From Kitasatospora atroaurantiaca (GTDB lineage: Bacteria > Actinomycetota > Actinomycetes > Streptomycetales > Streptomycetaceae), in contig NZ_VIVR01000001.1 in the NCBI RefSeq assembly GCF_007828955.1, positions 3,286,001 to 3,350,000 on the forward strand: 64,000 nt of DNA. Reading direction: 5' to 3'. Made by a program: the position numbers and the translations under genes. This document shows, one piece after another, positions 41,571 to 50,789 of the stretch. How positions within the stretch are numbered: position 1 is the stretch's first letter; each line of letters begins with the position of its first letter. The notes under the pieces were generated by a model, which was given only the letters and a program-made list of their open reading frames with translations, was not told where the DNA came from and made no database searches.

Positions 41571-42338
41571 ATGACCGCTGACTCCACCAGCCACCGCCCC
41601 CAGCCCGCAGCCCCCGTCGTCACGCAGGCCGTCATCCTGGCCGGCGGGCAGGGTTCCCGGCTGCGCCCGTACACCGACGACCGGCCCAAGCCGCTGGTCG
41701 AGATTCCGGGTACGGGCACCCCGATCGTCGGGCACCAGCTGGCCTGGCTCGCCGAGGAGGGCGTCACCGATGTCGTGATCTCCTGCGGCCACCTGGCCGA
41801 GGTGCTGCAGGAGTGGCTCGACAAGGCCGATCTCCCGCTCGACGTCCGCACGGTCGTCGAGACCGAGCCGCTCGGGCGCGGAGGCGGCCTCAAGTACGCC
41901 TCGCAGGCCCTCCCTCGCCCGGACGAGCCCTGGTACGCCACCAACGGCGACATCTGGACGCGCTTCAGCCTCCGCGACATGGCCGCCTTCCACCACGAGC
42001 GGGACGCCATCGCGACGCTGGCGCTGGCGCGGCCCCGGATCCCCTGGGGCGCCGTGGAGACCGACCAGTTCGGGAACGTGCTGGACTTCATCGAGTCCCC
42101 GCCCTCCCCCTTCCTCATCAACGCGGGCCTGTACGTCTTCTCCCCGGAGTTCCGGGCGCTGCTGCCCGACGTCGGGGACCACGAGCGCACCACCTTCCCG
42201 CAGCTCGCCCGCAGCAAGCGGCTGGCCGGCTACCAGCTGCCGCAGGGCTGCTACTGGCGGGCCATCGACACCGCGAAGGACCTCACGGAGGCGGCCAAGG
42301 AGCTGGCCTCCGGTGCGGGCCGCACCACCATCGCTTAG
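41571..42338 (+). CDS. Sugar-phosphate nucleotidyltransferase family protein
   Basis: This 255-residue enzyme is an NTP transferase of the GlmU/RmlA fold. It has the nucleotide-binding signature ILAGGQGSRLRPYTDDRPKPLVEI, then YATNGDIWTRF with the metal-binding Asp, and INAGLYVFSPEF. Such enzymes join a sugar-1-phosphate and an NTP to make NDP-sugars. The length matches single-domain mannose-1-phosphate guanylyltransferase-like proteins without a C-terminal hexapeptide domain. The start ATG lies seven bases after a -10 element, so it is probably leaderless. The sugar is unknown. Confidence 0.88.
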   Translation: MTADSTSHRPQPAAPVVTQAVILAGGQGSRLRPYTDDRPKPLVEIPGTGTPIVGHQLAWLAEEGVTDVVISCGHLAEVLQEWLDKADLPLDVRTVVETEPLGRGGGLKYASQALPRPDEPWYATNGDIWTRFSLRDMAAFHHERDAIATLALARPRIPWGAVETDQFGNVLDFIESPPSPFLINAGLYVFSPEFRALLPDVGDHERTTFPQLARSKRLAGYQLPQGCYWRAIDTAKDLTEAAKELASGAGRTTIA

Positions 42339-42376
42339 CGCAGCCGGAGTATCGCGTAGCGCAGCACCCGAAGCGC

Positions 42377-42421
42377 GGAACGGCAGGAAGCCCTCTCGGT
42401 GAGAGGGCTTCCTGCCGTTCC
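42377..42421. terminator. Strong bidirectional terminator at 42.4 kb
   Basis: A perfect 21-bp stem (42377-42397 with 42401-42421) with loop GGT separates the convergent nucleotidyltransferase and DoxX genes. Confidence 0.85.
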
Positions 42422-42438
42422 GTCGAACCGTCAGAGGC

Positions 42439-43998
42439 TCACGCCGTGGTGCTCTCCTCCCGGCCGCCCCGGTCCATCCCGAGGTCCAGCAGCGGACCGC
42501 TGCCGAGCACCCCGCCGATCAGGCCGGAGCCCCCGCTGGAGCTCGGCCTCGGCGAGGAGCTGCCCGACCCGCTGTGGCCCGAGGAGCCGCTGGTCGAGCC
42601 GCCCGGGGTACCGCTGGAGCCGGCCGTGCTCTTCTCCGACCTGGTCGAGGAGGCCTTCCCGCTCTTGCTCGGCGAGGGCGACGGGGACGTCGAGTGAGAG
42701 ACGCTGGGCGAGGGCGAGGTGCTCGGCGTCGGCGAGGGCGACGGGCCGTTGCCGGGCCACACCGGGGAGCCGTAGTCGGTCGGCGGCTTGCTCGGCGCGG
42801 GGTTCGGCCGGCCACCCGTACGGACCGCGGCGCCCAGCATCGAGCCGAGCAGCAGGGTCAGCCCGACCACCACCGCGGTGACCACCGATCCCCGCCTGAG
42901 CACCCGTCGGCGCAGCGCGGCGGGCGCGGCGGAGCCGTACCTGCGCCAGGCCTCCAGGGCGATCCGGCCGTCCAGCGAGGCGAACGGCGCGCCAGCGATC
43001 AGCAGCGGGCTCCAGGCCGCCAGGAAGATCAGGTCGGGGGTGTCGTAGACCGGCACGGACCGCCAGCTGACCGTGAAGAGCAGCGCGGCGGAGAGCATCA
43101 TCGCCGCACCCGCCGCGACCCGCTGCCAGAGGCCGAGGATCGTCAGCACGCCGACCACGATCTGGGTGAACGCGACACCGAGCCCGGCCCCGACGGGGTG
43201 TGCCATGGCGAAGTCGAGCAGCGGCTGGGCGACCCGCCAGGGGTGCAGCGAGGCGAGCCAGCGCATCATCGAGCCACGGTCGCCGCCGTCGAAGTACACC
43301 GGGTCGCAGAGCTTGCTGAAGCCGGCGTACACGGCGAGCGAGCCGAGCACCACGCGCAGCGGCAGCAGCACCAGGCCGAGGTCGACCTTCCGGCCGGGGT
43401 ACCAGGCGTGCCTGGACTCGCCGGCCGCCATGGCCGAGATCTCGGGCAGCTCGCCACTCGGGCTCCAGCCCTCGGCCATCGGCCGGTCCGGCGAGCCGGG
43501 CTGCCTGGGCACGGCCTTGCCGTACTGCGGCAGCTGCTGGGTGTCGTCCGCCGCGCCAGGCGCACCGGCGGGCGCGGGGACGGTGTTGAGGCGTACGGCG
43601 TCCAGCAGCTGAGTGGCCGCCACATCGCCGGGCGCCGCCTGGCCCGTCCAGGTCACCGCCGTGACCCGCCCCTTGCGGCGCGGGGCGGTGCCCGCGACCG
43701 AGCCGGCCGCCGCGCCCACCCCGGCGAGCGCCGGGACGGCCGAGCCGGCCACCACGACCTGCGGGGTGACCATCGGCCGGGAGACGAAGCTCTGCATGCC
43801 GTACGGGTCGCCGAATGCCGCTCCGGCCGGGGTGTCGATCAGCGGGGCCACCGGGGCGGCGAGTCTGACCCGGAAGCTGGCCTGCGTGCTGCTGAGCTTG
43901 GCCGGGTCGGACGGCACCTTGATCGTGTTGAGGCCGGGGTCGGAATCTATCCCCGCCGTGCCGCCCTGCCCGAAGCGCCGAGGTGTTCTGGTGTCCAC
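42439..43998 (-). CDS. DoxX family membrane protein with long N- and C-terminal low-complexity regions
   Basis: This 519-residue protein has a polar N-terminal region (1-205), a DoxX core with four or five membrane segments (about 208-400; VDLGLVLLPLRVVLGSLAVYAGFSKL, then GAGLGVAFTQIVVGVLTILGLW), and a C-terminal Ser/Pro/Gly-rich tail of about 110 residues. The start is a GTG at 43998. DoxX proteins are linked to respiratory or redox stress membrane complexes, but this streptomycete type with long tails has no known role. The tail after the last membrane segment is probably outside the cell. It is transcribed away from rlmB's end. Confidence 0.82.
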   Translation of the reverse strand: MDTRTPRRFGQGGTAGIDSDPGLNTIKVPSDPAKLSSTQASFRVRLAAPVAPLIDTPAGAAFGDPYGMQSFVSRPMVTPQVVVAGSAVPALAGVGAAAGSVAGTAPRRKGRVTAVTWTGQAAPGDVAATQLLDAVRLNTVPAPAGAPGAADDTQQLPQYGKAVPRQPGSPDRPMAEGWSPSGELPEISAMAAGESRHAWYPGRKVDLGLVLLPLRVVLGSLAVYAGFSKLCDPVYFDGGDRGSMMRWLASLHPWRVAQPLLDFAMAHPVGAGLGVAFTQIVVGVLTILGLWQRVAAGAAMMLSAALLFTVSWRSVPVYDTPDLIFLAAWSPLLIAGAPFASLDGRIALEAWRRYGSAAPAALRRRVLRRGSVVTAVVVGLTLLLGSMLGAAVRTGGRPNPAPSKPPTDYGSPVWPGNGPSPSPTPSTSPSPSVSHSTSPSPSPSKSGKASSTRSEKSTAGSSGTPGGSTSGSSGHSGSGSSSPRPSSSGGSGLIGGVLGSGPLLDLGMDRGGREESTTA

Positions 43999-44076
43999 AC
44001 CCGTCTAACCGGGTGACGGCCGGTTAGGACACTCTCCCGGGTGGATTCTCGGCGCGTATTGAAGTGATCATGAGTA

Positions 44077-44108
44077 AACCGATCGGGCCTGAACAGGCCC
44101 GATCGGTT
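44077..44108. terminator. Terminator of the cysS-rlmB unit
   Basis: A perfect 14-bp stem (44077-44090 with 44095-44108) and loop GAAC lies 57 bases past the rlmB stop, followed by a CATTCACAATT stretch on the plus strand. Confidence 0.78.
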
Positions 44109-44164
44109 CATTCACAATTGCTGACGACTTGGGCCCTTCGGAGGGTCCCAGCTGCGCGGAGGTG

Positions 44165-45160
44165 CTAGCCGCGCTTGGCGCGCAGGCGCGCCGCCTCGTA
44201 CAGCACGATGCCCGCCGCGACACCGGCGTTCAGCGACTCGGTGGCACCCGGCATCGGGATCCGCACGCGGATGTCGCAGGTCTCCGAGACCAGCCGGGAC
44301 AGGCCCTTGCCCTCACTGCCGGCCACGATGACGACCGGACCGGCCAGCGCCTCCAGGTCGCCGATCTCGGCCTCGCCGTCGGCGGCCAGGCCGACCACGG
44401 TCAGGCCCGCCTTCTGGTACGCCTCCAGCGCGCGGGTCATGTTGGTGGCACGGGCCACGGGCAGCCGGGCCGCCGCGCCGGAGGAGGTCTTCCAGGCACC
44501 CGCGGTCATCCCGGCCGCCCGGCGCTCGGGGATCACCACGCCGTGTGCGCCGAAGGCGGCGGCGGAGCGGACCACGGCACCCAGGTTCCGGGAGTCGGTG
44601 ACCCCGTCCAGCGCGATCACCAGCGCGTCCTCGGCGTTGTCCGCGGCGTCCGCCAGCAGGTCCTCGGGGTGCGCGTACTCGTACGGCGGGACCTGGAGCA
44701 CCAGGCCCTGGTGGTTCATCTGGCCGGTCATGTTGTCCAGCTGCTGGCGCGGGGCCTCCATCAGCGGGATGGCCCGCTCGTTCGCCGCCTGGAGGGCCTC
44801 GCGCACGCGGTCGTCCATGTCGATGAACTGCTGGACGTACAGCGCGGTGGCGGGCACGCCGCCGCGCAGCGCCTCCACCGTCGAGTTGCGGCCGAAGACC
44901 AGCTCGGCCGCGCCGGCGCCACCGCGCCCGCCACGGCCGCCGCCACCGGCCCGGCGCATGCCGGCCCGGGCCTTGGCGTCCCGCTCGCGCTTCAGCGCGG
45001 CGTTCGCCTGGCGCTGCTTGGGGTGACCCTTGCGGGCCTCGCCGGGCGGGGTCGGGCCCTTGCCCTGGAGTGCCTTCCGGCTGTGGCCGCCGGTCCCGAC
45101 ACTCGCGCCCTTCTTCGATCCGGGGTTGCGTCGGTTCCTGCGTGCGCTGTTGCCGGCCAT
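44165..45160 (-). CDS. rlmB: 23S rRNA (guanosine-2'-O)-methyltransferase RlmB family (SpoU)
   Basis: This 331-residue SPOUT enzyme methylates a ribose in 23S rRNA. Its C-terminal domain has the three SpoU motifs: ALDGVTDSRNLGAVVRSA, VIVAGSEGKGLSRL and IPMPGATESLNAGVAAGIVLYEAAR. The N-terminal 75 residues are Lys/Arg/Gly-rich and probably bind RNA; the next part (FGRNSTVEAL) is the substrate-binding domain. The long basic N-terminus is typical for actinobacteria. It lies 138 bases downstream of cysS, as in many actinobacteria. Confidence 0.93.
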   Translation of the reverse strand: MAGNSARRNRRNPGSKKGASVGTGGHSRKALQGKGPTPPGEARKGHPKQRQANAALKRERDAKARAGMRRAGGGGRGGRGGAGAAELVFGRNSTVEALRGGVPATALYVQQFIDMDDRVREALQAANERAIPLMEAPRQQLDNMTGQMNHQGLVLQVPPYEYAHPEDLLADAADNAEDALVIALDGVTDSRNLGAVVRSAAAFGAHGVVIPERRAAGMTAGAWKTSSGAAARLPVARATNMTRALEAYQKAGLTVVGLAADGEAEIGDLEALAGPVVIVAGSEGKGLSRLVSETCDIRVRIPMPGATESLNAGVAAGIVLYEAARLRAKRG

Positions 45161-45298
45161 GGCTGTACTTCCTTCTGTCTCGCACGCCCGACGGCGATTC
45201 CGTCTTCGACATGCTCTGCGTCATGCGGGAGGGCCGCACCGGGTCCGGTACGGCCCACCCTCACCCCTCACCACAAGGGGTTACTGGTTGGTTGCTCG

Positions 45299-46690
45299 CT
45301 ACTTGTTGATCGTCCAGCGGGAGCCGGACGGGGTGTCCTCGATCGACAGTCCGGCCAGGGTGAGCTGGTCGCGGATGGCGTCCGAGGTGGCGAAGTCCTT
45401 GCGGGCCCGAGCCGCCTGCCGCTGCTCCAGCACCAGCTGGACCAGTGAGTCGACCACGCCGTGGAGGTCGTCACCACGGTCGGCGCCGGCCCACTGCTCG
45501 TCGAGCGGGTCGAGACCCAGTACTCCGAGCATCGCACGGACCTCGGCCAGACGCGCTACCGCGTTCTCCTTGTCGTCCGCCGTCAGCGCGCTGTTGCCCT
45601 GCCGGACGGCGGTGTGCACGACCGCGAGCGCCTGCGGCACACCCAGGTCGTCGTCCATCGCCTCGGCGAAGGCGAGCGGCACCTCGGGCGCCGCGTCGAC
45701 CGCGCCGCAGCGTTCGACCACGCGCTGGATGAAGCCCTCGATCCGGGCGAACCCGGTCTCGGCCTCGCGCAGCGACTCCTCGCTGTACTCGATCATCGAG
45801 CGGTAGTGCGGGGCGGCCAGGTAGTAGCGGAGCACGATCGGGCGCCAGCGCTGCACCATCTCGGAGATCAGCACCGAGTTGCCGAGCGACTTGCTCATCT
45901 TCTCGCCGCTCATGGTGACCCAGGCGTTGTGCACCCAGAAGTTCGCGAAGTCGTCGCCGAAGGCCTTGGACTGGGCGATCTCGTTCTCGTGGTGCGGGAA
46001 GATCAGGTCGAGCCCGCCGCCGTGGATGTCGAAGGCCTTGCCCAGGTACTTGTGCGCCATCGCCGAGCACTCCAGGTGCCAGCCCGGACGGCCTCGGCCC
46101 CACGGGGTGTCCCAGCTGGGCTCACCCTCCTTGGCCCGCTTCCACATCGCGAAGTCGCGCTTGTCGCGCTTGCCGGTCTCGCCGGCGCTCTCCGGCTGCA
46201 GGAGGTTCTCCAACCGCTGGTTGGAGAGCCCGAGATACTGCGGGAACGTGGTGACGGCGAAGTAGACGTTGCCCTCGGACTCGTAGGCGTGCCCCTTCGA
46301 GATGAGGTGCTGCATCATCTCGATCATCTCGGGGATGTGCCCGGTGGCCCGCGGCTCCACCGACGGCGGCAGGCAGCCGAGCGCCGAGTAGCCGTCGTTG
46401 AAGGCGCGCTCGTTCTCGTACGCGATCTGCCACCACGGGGTGCCGAGCTCGCGCTCCTTGGCGATCACCTTGTCGTCGATGTCGGTGACGTTGCGGACGA
46501 AGGTGACGTTGTAGCCGCGGTAGAGGAACCACCGGCGCATCACGTCGAAGTTGAGGTTGGACCGGATGTGTCCGATGTGCGGGGCCGCCTGGACGGTCGC
46601 GCCACACAGGTACATCGAGACACAGCCCGGTACAAGCGGGACGAAGTCGCGTACCTGGCGGGTGCTGGTGTCGTACAGGCGAAGGCTCAC
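45299..46690 (-). CDS. cysS: Cysteinyl-tRNA synthetase
   Basis: This 463-residue class I synthetase charges tRNA-Cys. It has the HIGH motif as PHIGHIRSNL, the zinc site with Cys in YLCGATVQ and HHENE (FPHHENEIAQSKA), and the KMSKS motif (GEKMSKSLGNS). I chose the GTG at 46690 (VSLRLYDTSTRQV); the longer reading frame upstream is a shadow of ispF. A TACGCT-type -10 element 7-10 bases before the GTG suggests a leaderless transcript. It follows ispF in the same direction, with a gap of 110 bases. Confidence 0.96.
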   Translation of the reverse strand: MSLRLYDTSTRQVRDFVPLVPGCVSMYLCGATVQAAPHIGHIRSNLNFDVMRRWFLYRGYNVTFVRNVTDIDDKVIAKERELGTPWWQIAYENERAFNDGYSALGCLPPSVEPRATGHIPEMIEMMQHLISKGHAYESEGNVYFAVTTFPQYLGLSNQRLENLLQPESAGETGKRDKRDFAMWKRAKEGEPSWDTPWGRGRPGWHLECSAMAHKYLGKAFDIHGGGLDLIFPHHENEIAQSKAFGDDFANFWVHNAWVTMSGEKMSKSLGNSVLISEMVQRWRPIVLRYYLAAPHYRSMIEYSEESLREAETGFARIEGFIQRVVERCGAVDAAPEVPLAFAEAMDDDLGVPQALAVVHTAVRQGNSALTADDKENAVARLAEVRAMLGVLGLDPLDEQWAGADRGDDLHGVVDSLVQLVLEQRQAARARKDFATSDAIRDQLTLAGLSIEDTPSGSRWTINK

Positions 46691-46800
46691 AGCGTCAAGC
46701 GTAGTGGGCGGCAGGGGGTGCCCCGCCACCTTTCGGGGACGGGGGCCGTCACATCTTTGGCCATATCCACGGCCGACGCCCGCCGGATGTTCCGCTTCGG

Positions 46801-47292
46801 CTAACGCCGTTCGTACACCAGCGCCGTCGCGAGCGCGGCCAGCCCCTCGCCCCGGCCGGTCAGGCCCAGTCCGTCGGTGGTGGTGCCCGAGACGGAGACC
46901 GGGGCACCGACCGCCGCGGAGAGCACCGCCTGCGCCTCGGCCCGGCGCTTGCCGACCTTCGGGCGCACCCCAATCACCTGAACGGAGACGTTTCCGATCT
47001 CGAAACCCGCCTCCCGGACGATCCGGGCCGCCTCGGTGAGCAGCTTCACGCCGGACGCGCCGGACCACTCGGGCCGGTCGGTGCCGAAGTGTGCGCCCAG
47101 GTCACCGACCCCGGCGGCGGAGAACAGCGCATCACAGGCCGCGTGCGCCGCGACGTCGGCGTCCGAGTGCCCGGCCAGGCCGAACTCGGAGTCCGGCCAC
47201 TCCAGACCGGCGACCCAGAGCGGTCGGCCGGCCTCGAAGGCGTGCACATCGGTGCCGATGCCGATGCGGGGGACCAGCGGGTCAGAAACCAT
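46801..47292 (-). CDS. ispF: 2-C-methyl-D-erythritol 2,4-cyclodiphosphate synthase
   Basis: This 163-residue enzyme makes the cyclic diphosphate of the MEP isoprenoid pathway. The metal-binding residues are seen in GTDVHAF (Asp, His), and [19 protein letters not shown] holds the third His. [20 protein letters not shown] ends the fold. Its start overlaps the 3' end of ispD by 11 bases, so the two are translationally coupled. It provides precursors that the polyprenyl synthase at 17769 would use. Confidence 0.96.
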   Translation of the reverse strand: MVSDPLVPRIGIGTDVHAFEAGRPLWVAGLEWPDSEFGLAGHSDADVAAHAACDALFSAAGVGDLGAHFGTDRPEWSGASGVKLLTEAARIVREAGFEIGNVSVQVIGVRPKVGKRRAEAQAVLSAAVGAPVSVSGTTTDGLGLTGRGEGLAALATALVYERR

Positions 47293-48067
47293 CGGAGGCC
47301 CTCCGTCGGGCGAGTACGGCCTCGGCGAGGACGAGGTCCAGCGGGCGGGTCACCTTGAAAGCCTCCTCGTGACCGGGCACCACGACCACCCGGCCGCCGA
47401 ATCGCTCGACCAGCCCGGCATCGTCGGTGACCGGCGGAAGACCGCCGGAGGCCTCCTCGGCGAGGGCCTTCTCGTGCACCTCGTGCAGGACCTCGCGGCG
47501 GAACCCCTGCGGGGTCTGCACTGCACGCAGCGTGGCCCGGTCGGGCGTGTCCACCACTGGCTCGGGCCCGCCGCCGGCCTGCGGCTCGACCCGCTTCACC
47601 GTGTCGGCCAGCGGCACGGCGGGCACCACGGCCTCGGCGCCGGCGCGGACGGCCGCGGCGACGGCGTCCACCACCTCCACCGGGACCAGCGGGCGGGCCG
47701 CGTCGTGCACCAGGACGATCTCGACCTCGGCCGGGATCGCCGCCAGGCCCAGGCGCACCGACTCCTGCCTGGTCGCCCCGCCGGCCACCACCCGGATGTC
47801 CTTGCCGTCCAGCCCGTGGTTGTCGAGCAGCGCGGCCACCTCGGCCACGCCGTCCGGCGGAGCCGCGACGACCACCAGGCCCACGGCCCGGCTGCGCGCC
47901 AACGCCCGTACGGCGTGCACCAGCAGGGGCACCCCGCCGAGTTCGCGCAGGGCCTTCGGGGCTCCCGGCCCGAGCCGCTCGCCCCGCCCGGCGGCGGGGA
48001 CGACGGCTGCTGCGACTGCTGCTGTGGCGTTCAGGTTTCGCTCCTTCGGCGAAGTGGGTATGGCCAT
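47282..48067 (-). CDS. ispD: 2-C-methyl-D-erythritol 4-phosphate cytidylyltransferase
   Basis: This 261-residue enzyme makes CDP-methylerythritol in the MEP pathway. It has the cytidylyltransferase signature [21 protein letters not shown], the catalytic VHDAARPLV, and [14 protein letters not shown]. The N-terminal 20 residues are variable; the ATG at 48067 is the most likely start, though no clear ribosome-binding site is seen. It lies 345 bases downstream of carD, as in many actinobacteria, and is fused by overlap to ispF. Confidence 0.95.
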   Translation of the reverse strand: MAIPTSPKERNLNATAAVAAAVVPAAGRGERLGPGAPKALRELGGVPLLVHAVRALARSRAVGLVVVAAPPDGVAEVAALLDNHGLDGKDIRVVAGGATRQESVRLGLAAIPAEVEIVLVHDAARPLVPVEVVDAVAAAVRAGAEAVVPAVPLADTVKRVEPQAGGGPEPVVDTPDRATLRAVQTPQGFRREVLHEVHEKALAEEASGGLPPVTDDAGLVERFGGRVVVVPGHEEAFKVTRPLDLVLAEAVLARRRASDGF

Positions 48068-48412
48068 GGCGTGCACGACGGGTGCACGGCACGGATCCCT
48101 TCCAACTGCTAGCCCGTGGACCTCTGCAACCCTGCTGTGAACCGCGTGGACCAGGCACGGCCAGGCACCGACCCCGCCGGACCGGCCGCCGTCCACGATC
48201 CTCGGTACGGCGACGCCTGCCGTGCAGACATGCCGAACCGAGCCGAGACGGCGAAGCGCCGTGCCGAGGCGGCGAAGCACCCGGACATGCCGAACCGTCC
48301 GGACACGCCGAAGCGCCCGAGGTGCTGCTGCATCACCCGGGCACGTACGTGACCGTGATGACGCACCAACATCGGGCGCTGTGGCATTGCGGACTGACCG
48401 GGAGGATCGGGC
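48068..48412. repeat. 345-base carD-ispD intergenic region with short imperfect repeats
   Basis: No gene is seen. Bases 48228-48312 contain imperfect 17-18-base repeats: ACATGCCGAACCG occurs twice, and CGGCGAAGC and CACGCCGAAGCG variants lie between them. On the minus strand they would read RFGVSG/RFGMSG-like, but no start or ribosome-binding site supports a protein. Confidence 0.5.
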
Positions 48413-48895
48413 CTAGGAGGCCAGGACCTCGTCGAGCAGCGTCTCCGCCTTGTCCTCGTTGGTGTTCTCGGCCAGCGCGAGTTCGCTGACCAGGATCTGC
48501 CGCGCCTTGGCGAGCATCCGCTTCTCACCGGCCGACAGACCGCGCTCACGCTCGCGACGCCAAAGGTCGCGCACAACCTCGGCGACCTTGATAACGTCAC
48601 CAGAAGCGAGCTTCTCGAGGTTCGCCTTGTAGCGGCGGGACCAGTTGGTGGGCTCCTCGGTGTACGGTGCACGCAGCACCTCGAAGACCCGGTCCAGACC
48701 CTCCTGGCCGACTACGTCACGCACGCCGACGAACTCTGCGTTCTCGGCGGGCACGCGCAGCGTCAAGTCTCCCTGCTGCACCTTCAGCACCAGGTAGGTC
48801 TTGTCCACACCTTTGATCTGGCGAATTTCGATGGCCTCGATCAGCGCGGCCCCGTGATGGGGGTAGACCACCGTGTCGCCAACCTTGAACGTCAT
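48413..48895 (-). CDS. carD: CarD family RNA polymerase-binding transcription factor
   Basis: This 160-residue global regulator stabilises open promoter complexes, including those for rRNA, by binding the RNA polymerase beta subunit. The N-terminal Tudor-like RID domain is seen ([21 protein letters not shown]), with the helical DNA-binding part following ([21 protein letters not shown] and [24 protein letters not shown]). Length matches CdnL/CarD. The ATG at 48895 follows GGAAGGGG. It starts the carD-ispD-ispF-cysS block. Confidence 0.96.
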   Translation of the reverse strand: MTFKVGDTVVYPHHGAALIEAIEIRQIKGVDKTYLVLKVQQGDLTLRVPAENAEFVGVRDVVGQEGLDRVFEVLRAPYTEEPTNWSRRYKANLEKLASGDVIKVAEVVRDLWRRERERGLSAGEKRMLAKARQILVSELALAENTNEDKAETLLDEVLAS

Positions 48896-49359
48896 GTGAC
48901 AGGACCCCTTCCGTGGCTTTCCAGAATAACACGCTTTTCGGCGCACCCGAAGGGCGTTTTCGCAGGTCAGGGCGGGTCTCGGGGCTTGACAAGCACCCCC
49001 ATGACGTGCTGCGACCGGTGTTCGACGAAGGCTTCTCGCAGGTCGGAGGCGGTGCGTGCACCCGACGAAACCTGTGGCAACACTGCCGAAACCATGATTG
49101 GATCTTGAGTTTTCGCCGCATATCCGGCCGTGACCGGTTCGTGATCCGATCTTGGTCCGTTCCCGCGCCCGGCCCGGCTCCGGTCCCACTCCGGAACCTC
49201 GCACGGCACGGGGTCCGCCGGGTGTGTCGTTCGTGGGCGGCAAGGCTCGGCAGTTTCAGTCGGTACGCGACACGGGGCCACCCCGTGAGAAGCGGATAAG
49301 TGCGGTCGGTAATCTGAGCCCTGACCACCCGACACGTGATCCAAGGAGAAGCCGCCGCC
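48896..49359. other. 464-base divergent region between carD and lipoprotein gene
   Basis: It should hold the carD promoter and that of the lipoprotein gene. Reading frames here are antisense or lack starts. I see no inverted repeat of note. Bases 49085-49130 are locally AT-rich (GATTGGATCTTGAGTTTTCG). Confidence 0.5.
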
Positions 49360-50025
49360 GTGAGCCGCAGCCTTCGACGCGGCGCCATCGCCGCCCTCGT
49401 CCTCGCCGCGATCGTCCCGCTGTCCGCCTGCGCCGCCGGGAACACTCCCGACACGCTGGCGGTCACGCCGGACAACGCGTCGACGTCGATCGGTAACGAC
49501 CTCAAGCTCAACAACATCGTGGTGGTGACCAAGGCCGACACCGCCGCCGAACAGACCGGCCCGGCGAACGTCACGGTCAACATCAGCAACTCGGGCACCT
49601 CGCCCGAGACCCTGCAGTCCATCACCGTGGGCGAGGGCTCCACCGCGACCTTCACCACCGACAAGGGCGCTCCGCTGTCGGAGATCGTCATCCCGGCGGG
49701 CGGCTCGGTGCTGCTCGGCGGTGAGGGCCAGCCGGTCGCGCACCTGAGCTCGGCGGCCCTGACGGTCGGCGGTTTCGCTCCGACCTCCTTCTCCTTCGCC
49801 AAGGCCGGCAAGGTCGGCACCCAGGCCCAGGTCCTTCCGGCCAAGGGTCCTTACGCGGCCTACGGCCCGGGCGGCTCCGAGGTGACGGCTCTGCCGTCGG
49901 CCACGGCCTCGGTCGCGCCGTCGGCCTCCGCCTCGGCGTCCGCCACGGCCTCGGCTTCCACCTCGGCCTCGGCCGGTGCTACCGCGAGCGGCTCGGCGAG
50001 CGCCTCCGCCACGGCCACGCACTGA
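49360..50025 (+). CDS. Lipoprotein with low-complexity Ser/Ala tail, unknown function
   Basis: This 221-residue protein has a lipoprotein signal with lipobox LSAC (VPLSACAAG; Cys at about 25). The next 140 residues look like a beta-sandwich (NVTVNISNSGTSPETLQSITV), and the last 45 residues are Ser/Ala/Thr repeats (SASASASATASAST). This pattern fits a group of streptomycete DUF461-like lipoproteins near carD/phoU. AAGGAG precedes the GTG at 49360. It is exported and anchored to the outer face of the membrane. Function is unknown. Confidence 0.83.
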   Translation: MSRSLRRGAIAALVLAAIVPLSACAAGNTPDTLAVTPDNASTSIGNDLKLNNIVVVTKADTAAEQTGPANVTVNISNSGTSPETLQSITVGEGSTATFTTDKGAPLSEIVIPAGGSVLLGGEGQPVAHLSSAALTVGGFAPTSFSFAKAGKVGTQAQVLPAKGPYAAYGPGGSEVTALPSATASVAPSASASASATASASTSASAGATASGSASASATATH

Positions 50026-50032
50026 CGTGGAT

Positions 50033-50069
50033 GTGCGAAGGGCCCCTGCCCGGCAGGGGCCCTTCGCAC
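50033..50069. terminator. Bidirectional terminator between lipoprotein gene and phoP
   Basis: An 18-bp perfect palindrome around C50051 lies 8 bases past the lipoprotein stop and 25 bases past the phoP stop on the other strand. Confidence 0.83.
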
Positions 50070-50093
50070 GCTCCGCCGCTTACCGCCGGCGGT

Positions 50094-50789
50094 TTACGGC
50101 TCGAACTTGTAGCCGAGGCCACGCACGGTGACCAGGTAGCGCGGCGCGCCCGGGTCCGGCTCGATCTTCGCCCGCAGGCGCTTGACGTGGACGTCCAGGG
50201 TCTTGGTGTCACCGACGTAGTCGGCGCCCCAGACCCGGTCGATCAGCTGCATCCGGGTCAGCACCCGGCCCGCGTTGCGCAGCAGCATCTCGAGCAGGTC
50301 GAACTCCTTGAGCGGCAGGTCGACCTTGGCGCCGTCCACCGTGACCACGTGCCGGTCGACGTCCATCCGGACCGGGCCGGCCTCGAGCGCGCCGGGGCCG
50401 CCGCCGTCCGCGTTGCCGTTGCCGTCCTCGCCCCGGCGGCGCAGCACCGCCCGGATCCGGGCGACCAGCTCGCGGGTGGAGTAGGGCTTGGTGACGTAGT
50501 CGTCCGCCCCTATCTCCAGGCCGACCACCTTGTCGATCTCGCTGTCCTTGGCCGTGACCATGATCACCGGGACGTTGGACCGGACCCGGAGCTGGCGGCA
50601 GACCTCGGTGCCGGGCAGGCCGGGGAGCATCAGGTCGAGCAGCACCAGGTCGGCGCCATTGCGTTCGAACTGCTCCAGCGCGTCGGGGCCGGTGGCGGCG
50701 ATCGCCACCTCGAAGCCCTCCTTGCGGAGCATGTACGAGAGGGCGTCGCTGAACGACTCCTCGTCCTCGACCACCAGTACTCGGGTCAC
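50094..50789 (-). CDS. phoP: Phosphate response regulator PhoP (OmpR family)
   Basis: This 231-residue response regulator controls phosphate starvation genes and antibiotic production in streptomycetes. The receiver domain has the acidic pair EDE (VVEDEESFSD), phospho-acceptor Asp52 (LVLLDLMLPG) and Lys in YVTKPYS. The OmpR-type winged helix ends with TVRGLGYKFEP. The start GTG overlaps the phoR stop by 4 bases (GTGA), so translation is coupled. It is the second gene of phoR-phoP, divergent from phoU. Confidence 0.95.
   Translation of the reverse strand: MTRVLVVEDEESFSDALSYMLRKEGFEVAIAATGPDALEQFERNGADLVLLDLMLPGLPGTEVCRQLRVRSNVPVIMVTAKDSEIDKVVGLEIGADDYVTKPYSTRELVARIRAVLRRRGEDGNGNADGGGPGALEAGPVRMDVDRHVVTVDGAKVDLPLKEFDLLEMLLRNAGRVLTRMQLIDRVWGADYVGDTKTLDVHVKRLRAKIEPDPGAPRYLVTVRGLGYKFEP

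Noticed and set aside
48109..48672. Minus-strand frame with RFGVSG/RFGMSG-like repeats overlapping carD
   Set aside because: It overlaps carD in another frame and has no start signal; the repeats are better seen as non-coding DNA.
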